A stretch of 64,000 nucleotides of DNA from Vibrio furnissii CIP 102972 (lineage in GTDB: Bacteria > Pseudomonadota > Gammaproteobacteria > Enterobacterales > Vibrionaceae), in contig NZ_ACZP01000014.1 in assembly GCF_000176175.1 (NCBI RefSeq), positions 744,001-808,000 of the forward strand. Direction: 5' to 3'. A program made the translations under genes and the position numbers. This document shows positions 53,101 through 61,569 of this stretch, one piece after another; position 1 is the stretch's first letter, and every line of letters starts with the position of its first letter. The notes under the pieces are model-generated. The model was not told the DNA's origin, did no database searches, and was given only the letters and a program-made list of their open reading frames with translations.

Positions 53101-53124
53101 ATTATGGATTACTTATTCCATAAT
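53101..53124 (+). promoter_or_regulatory. Inverted repeat between the two thioredoxin genes
   Basis: Perfect eight-base arms ATTATGGA and TCCATAAT with an 8-base spacer, directly before the AAGGAG of the second thioredoxin gene. Could be an internal operator or an RNA hairpin that adjusts translation. Confidence 0.5.
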
Positions 53125-53142
53125 TATAAGGAGAACATTTAT

Positions 53143-54457
<1,315 letters not shown>

Positions 54458-54488
54458 TGTGATAAAGCTTACATTTAGTAAGAATCAG

Positions 54489-54517
54489 GCCCGAAAACAT
54501 GGTATATGTTTCGGGCT
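54489..54517 (+). terminator. Terminator of the redox operon
   Basis: Arms GCCCGAAA and TTTCGGGC (loop around GGTAT), followed by TTGCTGCTTTTC. Confidence 0.7.
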
Positions 54518-54547
54518 TGCTGCTTTTCAATCAGTTAAAATATCCAG

Positions 54548-54566
54548 TTCATTCACTGGCAATGAA
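54548..54566. promoter_or_regulatory. Candidate TetR operator
   Basis: TTCATT-N7-AATGAA, perfect arms, 31 bases upstream of the TetR gene start. Position fits self-repression. Confidence 0.5.
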
Positions 54567-54596
54567 TGTATTCCCTTTATTTTGTGAGGTATTGAT

Positions 54597-55187
54597 ATGG
54601 CTCGAACAGGGCGTCCCAGAGAATTTAACCGCGATGAAGCGGTTAAAAAAGCAATGGATTTGTTCTGGAAAAAAGGGTTTGAAGGAACGTCACTATCGGA
54701 ACTTCGCACTGCGTTGGGTCATCTTTCTGCTGCTAGTTTTTATGCTGCCTTCGGTTCTAAAAGAGCACTGTACCAAGAGTGCTTGGAACTCTACACGCAG
54801 ACTTGTGGTGAGACACTTTCTGAACTCAATCATGAAGACGTTCCGGCGAAAACAGCAATTAAGAATATGTTGGTAAAAACCATTAACATGCAAACGTCAC
54901 CGATGACACCGACAGGCTGTATGGCGGTGCTTTCTGGTCTGAATTGTTGCGATGATAATAAAGAAATTGAGCAGATGGCACTTTCCGTACGGAATGATAT
55001 TCGTAGTGCACTGAAAAAGTGTGTGTACCGTGGCATTGAGCAAGGGGAGTGGCAACAGGATCTGGATGCAGATAGCTTTATATTGATGATTGATACTTTT
55101 ATTAATGGCCTTTCCATCCAGTCGAGAGATGGGATGTCTCGGGAACAGCTACTCGACGCTTGTGAGCAATTTTTAGAAAGGTGGTGA
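54597..55187 (+). CDS. TetR/AcrR-family repressor
   Basis: A 196-residue protein with the TetR N-terminal domain (GRPREFNRDEAVKKAMDLFW, helix-turn-helix through LGHLSAASFYAAFGSKRALY) and a ligand domain of the type found in regulators of oxidoreductase/antibiotic genes (TPTGCMAVLSG, conserved Cys). It contains several cysteines (near 67, 106, 117, 118, 139), so a thiol-based response is possible. It lies just after the redox operon and may repress it or itself. GTGAGG precedes the ATG. Confidence 0.9.
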   Translation: MARTGRPREFNRDEAVKKAMDLFWKKGFEGTSLSELRTALGHLSAASFYAAFGSKRALYQECLELYTQTCGETLSELNHEDVPAKTAIKNMLVKTINMQTSPMTPTGCMAVLSGLNCCDDNKEIEQMALSVRNDIRSALKKCVYRGIEQGEWQQDLDADSFILMIDTFINGLSIQSRDGMSREQLLDACEQFLERW

Positions 55188-55438
55188 GTCTTACTAAAGT
55201 TAAAAGCACGGCTGTACGAGAGAAGAGCGACATTGGCGCATTGAATGCGGTGACGACAGAGCAAGCCGTCACCCGTCACCTTAAGCGTTTAGCACGTTGT
55301 TATCTCGTTATGAAATATACAAGATAGAGAAACCACCATGAAACTGATCCCCCGCCTTAAACAGCCTCGCATCCACTGACTAAACTCGCCAAACAATCAA
55401 AATTTTCAATGATTTAAACGCGAATTTAGAGGTGAACA

Positions 55439-56083
55439 ATGGAAAACAAACATTGGTCGAAAGTGCAGTTATTGCACGAGGTGGTCACCAACCCGAATAT
55501 TGTGGTGAAAGGGCAGCACAGCTATTACAGCGATTGCTGGGATAAAGGCTTTGAAGCGTCGGTGGTGCGCTACCTGCACGGCGACGAAGTGAGCCGCGCG
55601 TGGGAGCCGAAGTGGGACATTGACCGCTTATTCATCGGGGATTACGTCTGCATCGGCGCAGAAGCCGTCATTCTGATGGGCGGAAACCATACCCATCGGG
55701 CGGATTGGTTCTGCCTGTATCCGTTTATGGATTTCATCGAAGAAGCCTACGTGGGCAAAGGCGATACTCAGATTGGCGATGGCGCATGGATTGGCATGCG
55801 CGCGATGATCATGCCGGGCGTCACCATCGGTGAAGGCGCGGTGATCGCGGCCAACAGCGTAGTAACTAAAAACGTTGAACCTTACAGCATCGTCGCGGGA
55901 TCGCCGGCGAAACACGTGAAATATCGGTTTGAGCCAGCGGTGATTGCCGAGCTGTTGTCACTCAATATCTACGAGTGGCCCGCGGAAAAGTTCGACGCGC
56001 TCAAACGTCACTTATGCAGTGCTGATATGGACGCGCTCAAAGTGGCGTTGGCCGCCTATGATGCGGGGAACCTCAATCCATAA
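55439..56083 (+). CDS. XAT/CatB-like hexapeptide acetyltransferase
   Basis: A 214-residue left-handed beta-helix acetyltransferase. The repeats (IGDGAWIGMRAMIMPGVTIGEGAVI) and the general-base histidine in MGGNHTHRADW match the xenobiotic acetyltransferase group (CatB chloramphenicol, Vat streptogramin). The opening YYSDCWDKGFEASVVRYLHGDE also fits. It would acetylate a hydroxyl of an antibiotic or sugar with acetyl-CoA. Composition resembles the core genome more than the preceding island. Resistance activity is possible but not shown, as many chromosomal XATs have other substrates. Confidence 0.87.
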   Translation: MENKHWSKVQLLHEVVTNPNIVVKGQHSYYSDCWDKGFEASVVRYLHGDEVSRAWEPKWDIDRLFIGDYVCIGAEAVILMGGNHTHRADWFCLYPFMDFIEEAYVGKGDTQIGDGAWIGMRAMIMPGVTIGEGAVIAANSVVTKNVEPYSIVAGSPAKHVKYRFEPAVIAELLSLNIYEWPAEKFDALKRHLCSADMDALKVALAAYDAGNLNP

Positions 56084-56185
56084 CGTGGTCGTTCGCGTTA
56101 GCTAGACGATTCCGGCTTTTGGATGTTGAGAGAGTCAATCTGTGGATTCGCTGAAACGATCATTCAAACGCTGTCTTGGTTAGCG

Positions 56186-56245
56186 AGTGCTGAATCAAAA
56201 GCACTTTCTGGATACTCTTTGTGCCTGCAAAGAGTATCTGGTGTG
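56186..56245 (-). repeat. Dispersed hairpin repeat, copy E
   Basis: GCACTTTCTGG followed by the hairpin ATACTCTTTG/CAAAGAGTAT (56212-56237), same orientation as copy C. The other half of the repeat is missing. Confidence 0.7.
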
Positions 56246-56273
56246 CGTCAAATCTCTCACGCTCACCAAACCC

Positions 56274-56891
56274 TCACCCCATATACTCCGCCAACACACC
56301 TCGCAATGCCCCTTTATTGGTTTTACTGATCTTCTGCATCAACGCAAAACTCGGGTTGAGAACACCACGTTCGCGCAGGTCGTTGACCATCAACATCCAC
56401 AGGCTGGCGGTCATTTGTGAGTCGGCTAACGCGCGGTGAAAGGTGCCGTCGTTTTCGATTTGTTTGAAGCGCACCAAATCGCCTAGTTTGTGGGTCGGCG
56501 CGTTTTGAATCAGGCGGCGGGCAATCAACATCGAGCAGGCAAACTGACCGGGATAGCGCACGCCGATGCGGTCGAATTCGGCATCCAAAAAGCGTTTATC
56601 GAACGACGCGTTGTGCGCAACCAGCGGCGTGTCACCGATGAAGTGAGCGAACTCAGCCATCACCTCTTCACAAGGGAGCGCAGTGCGCAGCATGGTGTTG
56701 GTGATGCCGGTATAGCCTTCAATAAACCCGCTGACGCGAAAGCCCGGATTCATCAACTGTTGAAACGTACCTGCGACCTGACCATCGACGAGTTTCACCG
56801 CACCGATTTCAATCGCGCGATCGCCCATGTTGGGAGAAAGCCCAGTGGTTTCAAAGTCGAGAACAATAACGGAGTGAGCGGGGTGGTACAT
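56274..56891 (-). CDS. DnaQ-like 3'-5' exonuclease
   Basis: A 205-residue DEDDh exonuclease: Exo[12 protein letters not shown] (Asp/Glu at ~11/13), Exo[11 protein letters not shown] and Exo[13 protein letters not shown] (His/Asp). It is like the epsilon proofreading domain of polymerase III but short and without a polymerase-binding tail, so it is likely a stand-alone DNA or RNA exonuclease. AGGG precedes the ATG. Single gene. Confidence 0.9.
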   Translation of the reverse strand: MYHPAHSVIVLDFETTGLSPNMGDRAIEIGAVKLVDGQVAGTFQQLMNPGFRVSGFIEGYTGITNTMLRTALPCEEVMAEFAHFIGDTPLVAHNASFDKRFLDAEFDRIGVRYPGQFACSMLIARRLIQNAPTHKLGDLVRFKQIENDGTFHRALADSQMTASLWMLMVNDLRERGVLNPSFALMQKISKTNKGALRGVLAEYMG

Positions 56892-56998
56892 AGCAAAGCC
56901 CTGAAAAACGCAAAGCGCGAGTATACCCCGATTGACGCCAAGAAGGTAAGCAGCGGCTGGCGCGAATCGGTTATTCCCGCCGCGCGAGCCACATCATT

Positions 56999-57781
56999 TC
57001 AATCTGATTCGCTTTGACACCACACCTGACGGGTCACCACTGGCTCAAAGCCGACCGACAGGCAGTTGCGTGCGCTGGTGCTCTCTGGCATCACATCGGT
57101 GAACAGCAGCGTGGCACCGTGTTCAATCGCATCGCGAATGCGTGCGTGCAGCAGCGCGGTTTGGCAGCCGTTGCCGCGCGCCGCTTCCTGCGTGAACGCA
57201 TTGGCGAGTGTGGCGACGTCTTCATCGAGATAGGTGGTTGCCCACGCGCAAGGCGTATTGCCCTGATAGGCGACAAAGCAGCGAAACGCGTCGGTGCAAT
57301 ACAGGTGGCGTTTGGCTTGCCAGATGGCATCACTGCATTGCAGGCCGGAGGTTTTCAGTAGCGCCAGAAAGTCATCGGCACGGGCTGAGGTCCAGCGCTC
57401 CACACGCACCCGTGAATGGGCGTTGCTGGCCGTGTAATCACGGCTGCGCAGTTGCAAAAACTGATGGTTAAATTCGCGCTGGAATCCGTGTTCGCTCATC
57501 CAGTTGCGCAGGGTGGCGCTGTCGGCAGCGGGTGCGACACTGATCTCTGGTGCAGGCGTGTTGGCATACAGCGCGAGCGCTGTGGTTAACTGGCTGGCAC
57601 TGGATTCGGCCTGAATCAACAATTGGTTGTCGTAGCGGCGCGTCGGGTCGATGTAGGCTTGATATACCCCGGCGTTGAGCACGCGCAGCTCACTGGGCGC
57701 ATCGGTCGATAGCGTGCGCAGGTTATTAAACTGAAAGTAGCGCGCAAAAGCGCGGATATGCGTGGGCGATGTATGAGTCAT
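56999..57781 (-). CDS. GNAT-family acetyltransferase
   Basis: A 260-residue protein. The C-terminal half is a GNAT domain with the acetyl-CoA loop AARGNGCQTALLHARIRDA (~205-223). The N-terminal half looks like a degenerate GNAT copy (NQLLIQAESSASQLTTALAL), so it may be a tandem-GNAT protein. Substrate unknown. It is divergent in position from nothing clear; the start is the ATG at 57781 with only a weak ribosome site. Confidence 0.82.
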   Translation of the reverse strand: MTHTSPTHIRAFARYFQFNNLRTLSTDAPSELRVLNAGVYQAYIDPTRRYDNQLLIQAESSASQLTTALALYANTPAPEISVAPAADSATLRNWMSEHGFQREFNHQFLQLRSRDYTASNAHSRVRVERWTSARADDFLALLKTSGLQCSDAIWQAKRHLYCTDAFRCFVAYQGNTPCAWATTYLDEDVATLANAFTQEAARGNGCQTALLHARIRDAIEHGATLLFTDVMPESTSARNCLSVGFEPVVTRQVWCQSESD

Positions 57782-57799
57782 GGGCTTACTTGGGGTGCG

Positions 57800-58279
57800 T
57801 TATTCGGCGGCGTTGAACGCGCGAGGGCGCTCAACCTGATAAGTGCTCAGCGCGCTTTGCACTTGCTCTTCGACTGTGGTGTCGCTGAACAGGAAATAAC
57901 TCGGCGCGATGATGGTGGTGCTGGATTGAATCTGCACCTCAAAAATGTTTTTGATCGGGAAACGTTCGTCAGCCAGTTTGCGCAGCGCGTCAATGTAGTC
58001 GTGCCATTCGAGATCGTCGGAGCGCACAATGCGCGCTTTGCCGCTTAGCTTGTAGCCGCGCTGCTCAAACACATCAATCATCGAAACGCACACGTTCGGG
58101 TTGGCAAGAATATTTTGCTCGCTGACTGGCGAGGCGATATTGGCGATCAACAGGCGTTCGTCATCCCACAAGGTGAATATCTCTTTGGGCGACACATTGG
58201 GAACGAGGGTGTGGCTGACGGTGGCCAACCAGCACAGCACGCTGCTTTCGCAATAGGTGTTGAGGTCCATCTTCATCAT
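57800..58279 (-). CDS. Pyridoxamine-phosphate-oxidase-like flavoprotein
   Basis: A 159-residue split-barrel protein: LCWLATVSHTLVPNVSPKEIFTL at the start and ANPNVCVSMIDVFEQRGYKLSG in the middle are typical of the FMN-binding PNPOx-like family (YhbP/general-stress type). It probably binds FMN or F420/heme-like cofactor and reduces a small molecule. AGGAAGAAA precedes the ATG at 58279. It lies 18 bases from the end of the GNAT gene, whose start it precedes on the same strand, so the two may be co-transcribed. Confidence 0.85.
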   Translation of the reverse strand: MMKMDLNTYCESSVLCWLATVSHTLVPNVSPKEIFTLWDDERLLIANIASPVSEQNILANPNVCVSMIDVFEQRGYKLSGKARIVRSDDLEWHDYIDALRKLADERFPIKNIFEVQIQSSTTIIAPSYFLFSDTTVEEQVQSALSTYQVERPRAFNAAE

Positions 58280-58487
58280 TTTCTTCCTGAATTTGGGAGC
58301 AGGCGTCGGGCAGTCGTTATCCGACGGGTTGCTTATCTTTACAACTTGTTCACACAGAATCAATGTTGAACAGAAAATGCGCGAAAGCGCTATCAAACTG
58401 CATAAAAAATAACAATTTCCGCTAGAGATCAGGCAAGGCTTGCGGTAGTATCGCCGACCTTTTTTGCACAAGCGTGGGAGTAAGCAG

Positions 58488-59840
58488 ATGTACATAGGGT
58501 TTGACTACGGCACGGCCAACTGTTCGGTCGCCAGCATGCAGGATGAGCATCCGGTGCTGATCCCGCTTGAGCGCGACAGTCTTTATATTCCGTCGACACT
58601 GGCGGCACCCACCCGTGATTCGGTGTCGGAGCATCTGTTCCGCCATCGCCACATCTCGCCTGCGGATGCGTTGGGTGAGCAACTGCTGCGCCGTTCGGTC
58701 GCAGCCAACCGCGATGAAGACATCAACCTGCAATTTGATGATGTGGTGTTTGGTCAGGCGGCGCTTGATCTCTATTTGTCGGACCCGCACGAAGTGTATT
58801 ACGTCAAATCGCCCAAATCGTTTTTGGGCGCGATGGGGCTGCACGACATTCAACTGCGTTTTTTTGAAGATCTGGTGTGCGCGATGATGGCCAACATCAA
58901 AACGCAGGCCGAAACGCGTGCCAATGCAGTGATTGATGATGCGGTGATTGGGCGTCCGGTCAACTTCCATGGCCGTGGCGGGGAAGATTCCAACCAACAG
59001 GCAGAAAACATTCTGCGCCGCGCGGCGACACGTGCCGGATTCCGCCACCTTGAGTTTCAGTTTGAGCCGGTGGCGGCGGGTCTGGAATATGAAGCGACCT
59101 TAAACGAAGACAAAACCGTGCTGGTGGTCGATATCGGCGGCGGGACCACCGACTGTTCGTTGATTCAGATGGGGCCATCGTGGCGCGGCAAAGCGGATCG
59201 CACTCAAAGCCTGATTGCGCACAGCGGTCAGCGTGTGGGCGGGAACGATCTTGATATTCATCTCGCGTTTAAACAACTGATGACGCCGTTTGGTTTTGGC
59301 AGCCAGACTCAAAGCGGGCTGGAAATGCCAATCACGCAGTTCTGGAACCCGATAGCGATTAATGATGTGAGCGCGCAGGCCAAATTCTTCGCCCGTGAAA
59401 ACCTCGCAGACCTAAAGCGTTTGCACAAAGAAGCGCGTGAGCCGGAGAAACTGGCACGTTTGCTGGCGGTGTATCACGACACGCTCGGCTACAGCTTGGT
59501 GAAGAAAGCTGAAGAAGCGAAGATTGCGCTGTCGGAATCGGCGCAGGTGACGGCGCAAGTGAAGGTGCTGTCAGAGCTGCTGGAGGTCGATATTCAACGC
59601 GAAGCGATGATTGAAGCGATTGATGCGCCCAAAACCAAAATGATTGAACTGGTGACAGAAGCGGTCACCTTGGGCGGCGTGACGCCGGATGTGATCTTCA
59701 TGACTGGCGGTAGCGCGCGTTCACCGATTTTACGTGCGGGTGTGGAGCAGGCGCTGCCCAATGTACCGGTGGTGAGTGGCAACTACTTTGGCTCGGTGAC
59801 CGCCGGCCTTGCGCGCTGGGCGCAGGTCTGTTTTCGCTGA
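58488..59840 (+). CDS. yegD: Hsp70-family chaperone YegD
   Basis: A 450-residue protein close to E. coli YegD in length and sequence: IGFDYGTANCSVA (phosphate 1), KSPKSFLGA, VVDIGGGTTDCSL (phosphate 2), GGNDLDI, FMTGGSARSP and a C-terminal FGSVTAGLARWA. It has an actin-like ATPase domain but lacks a complete substrate-binding domain, so it is a shortened Hsp70 of unclear client. GGGAG precedes the ATG at 58488. Single gene with its own terminator. Confidence 0.93.
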   Translation: MYIGFDYGTANCSVASMQDEHPVLIPLERDSLYIPSTLAAPTRDSVSEHLFRHRHISPADALGEQLLRRSVAANRDEDINLQFDDVVFGQAALDLYLSDPHEVYYVKSPKSFLGAMGLHDIQLRFFEDLVCAMMANIKTQAETRANAVIDDAVIGRPVNFHGRGGEDSNQQAENILRRAATRAGFRHLEFQFEPVAAGLEYEATLNEDKTVLVVDIGGGTTDCSLIQMGPSWRGKADRTQSLIAHSGQRVGGNDLDIHLAFKQLMTPFGFGSQTQSGLEMPITQFWNPIAINDVSAQAKFFARENLADLKRLHKEAREPEKLARLLAVYHDTLGYSLVKKAEEAKIALSESAQVTAQVKVLSELLEVDIQREAMIEAIDAPKTKMIELVTEAVTLGGVTPDVIFMTGGSARSPILRAGVEQALPNVPVVSGNYFGSVTAGLARWAQVCFR

Positions 59841-59844
59841 TGTT

Positions 59845-59870
59845 GAAAGCCTTCTTCGGAAGGCTTTTTT
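59845..59870 (+). terminator. Terminator after yegD
   Basis: Arms AAAGCCTTC and GGAAGGCTTT around TTC, then Ts. Confidence 0.9.
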
Positions 59871-59949
59871 ATGCCGCTTTCGCTCGTGATTGGCAGCAGA
59901 ATCTCGTAACATAGCGGCATCTTCCCTTCTGTTTGGTGCGAAAACGACA

Positions 59950-60966
59950 ATGACAAAGACCCGCATTCTGATCTCCGATTCTACCGACCCGTGGTTTAAC
60001 CTTGCGGTGGAAGACACCATTTTCCGTGCCATGCCTGCGGACCAACGTGTGCTGTTTTTATGGCGTAATGCCGACACGGTGGTGATTGGCCGTGCGCAAA
60101 ACCCGTGGCGCGAGTGTAAAACCGAGCGCATGGAACAAGACCACGTCAAACTGGCCCGTCGTCAAACCGGTGGTGGCGCGGTGTTCCACGATTTGGGGAA
60201 TACCAACTTCACCTTTATGGCGGGGAAGCCGGAATACGACAAAGAAGTTTCGACCAACATTGTGCTGGCGGGGCTCAGAAAGCTCGGCATCAACGGTGTG
60301 GCTAATGGTCGCAATGATTTGGTGCTGGAAGATGAGCATGGCATTCGCAAGTTCTCCGGCTCTGCGTATCGTGAAACGCTGGATCGCGGTTTTCACCATG
60401 GCACGTTGCTGCTGAGCGCCGATCTCAGCCGTTTGGCGGATTACCTCAATCCGGACATCAAAAAGCTGCAAGCCAAAGGCATCACTTCGGTCAAATCGCG
60501 GGTGATCAACCTCAACACGGTGAAAGCCGACATTGAACACCAAGCGGTGTGCGAGGTGATCATGGAGGCCTACTGCGAGCACTACCAGCAAGCGGTGGCG
60601 CCGGAGTTTATCTCGCCGCAGTCGTTTTTAGATTTACCGGGCTTTGAGCAGAAATTTGCGCTGCAAAGCAGCTGGGACTGGAACTTTGGCCAAACGCCAC
60701 CGTTCACCCACAATATGGACGAGCGCTTTGGTTGGGGCGGGGTGGATGTGTATCTGGACGTGGAACGCGGCGCGATTGTGCAAGCGACCATTTTCAGCGA
60801 CATGCTCGATCCGTACCCGATGGAGCAATTGGCGATGGCACTCAAAGGCCAAGGCTATCAGAAAGAGAGTGTGGCAGCGTGCATCGACCAGTTAATCGCC
60901 ACGATGCCGCAGTACACCGACCCGCTGCAAGATGTGAAAACCTGGTTGCTGACTCAGCTCGATTAA
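59950..60966 (+). CDS. lplA: Lipoate-protein ligase A
   Basis: A 338-residue enzyme, same length as E. coli Lpl[17 protein letters not shown] at the start, [36 protein letters not shown] (the lipoyl-AMP loop), SGSAYRET and [10 protein letters not shown] are conserved, and the C-terminal accessory domain is present. It activates free lipoate with ATP and attaches it to lysine of E2/GcvH proteins. Start ATG at 59950; ribosome site weak. Single gene. Confidence 0.95.
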   Translation: MTKTRILISDSTDPWFNLAVEDTIFRAMPADQRVLFLWRNADTVVIGRAQNPWRECKTERMEQDHVKLARRQTGGGAVFHDLGNTNFTFMAGKPEYDKEVSTNIVLAGLRKLGINGVANGRNDLVLEDEHGIRKFSGSAYRETLDRGFHHGTLLLSADLSRLADYLNPDIKKLQAKGITSVKSRVINLNTVKADIEHQAVCEVIMEAYCEHYQQAVAPEFISPQSFLDLPGFEQKFALQSSWDWNFGQTPPFTHNMDERFGWGGVDVYLDVERGAIVQATIFSDMLDPYPMEQLAMALKGQGYQKESVAACIDQLIATMPQYTDPLQDVKTWLLTQLD

Positions 60967-60983
60967 AGCCACCGATATCCATT

Positions 60984-61018
60984 CAGGGCGCGAAACACCG
61001 TGGGCGGTGCGCGCCCTG
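60984..61018 (+). terminator. Strong hairpin after lplA
   Basis: CAGGGCGC/GCGCCCTG outer and CACCG/CGGTG inner arms. No T-run follows, so it may be a processing or Rho-dependent end. Confidence 0.5.
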
Positions 61019-61569
61019 TGCTGATGTCAAATGCGTATCTCAACGCCAAACGCAATTTTCGAAAGCATGATCAAGGGAAATGAGCGTCAATATACTGCTT
61101 TACACGTTGTGAAATTTATTTTTTTGCGACGTCTCTCTCGTTATTTAAATAGCAATCGTTATTATTTGAAATCTCGCATATTCCACGCATAAATATTTAT
61201 CTGTTCACTTATATTTATTGAGTGAATTAATGCTGTTTATTTAATGTACCAATCAATAAATAAGAAAATAAGAATTGATTGCCGTCAAATCATCCATCCA
61301 CCAAATTCCGCACAATGCCTTGGTACACATAGTGCGGTCTTAACGTTGCTCTCTTATCTCGTCTTTGGGATTGATTCGAAATCTCTGTCTCGCCATCGGA
61401 TTCTGCGGTGATCTTCCGTGTTGATCTTGCCGGTGAGAGTGGTCAGTTATCTCTTTTCTTTATCATTAGATCGGTACGAATAAACCGGTTTTCTCGCGTC
61501 GATTTATTCAGAACACATTAAGGCTTGGCGCTAACAATCCCATTCAACGGTTATTAGGAATAGTTAGCC
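61019..61569. other. Long A+T-rich upstream region of dmsA
   Basis: No gene seen. Contains the FNR-like site below and a leader of roughly 200-280 bases before dmsA. Confidence 0.5.
61275..61288. promoter_or_regulatory. FNR-like site upstream of dmsA
   Basis: TTGAT-TGCC-GTCAA matches the FNR consensus TTGAT-N4-ATCAA with one change. It fits anaerobic activation of dmsA. Confidence 0.6.

Noticed and set aside
57014..57361. Plus-strand ORFs opposite the GNAT gene
   Set aside because: Antisense shadows without ribosome sites; the minus-strand GNAT motif is convincing.
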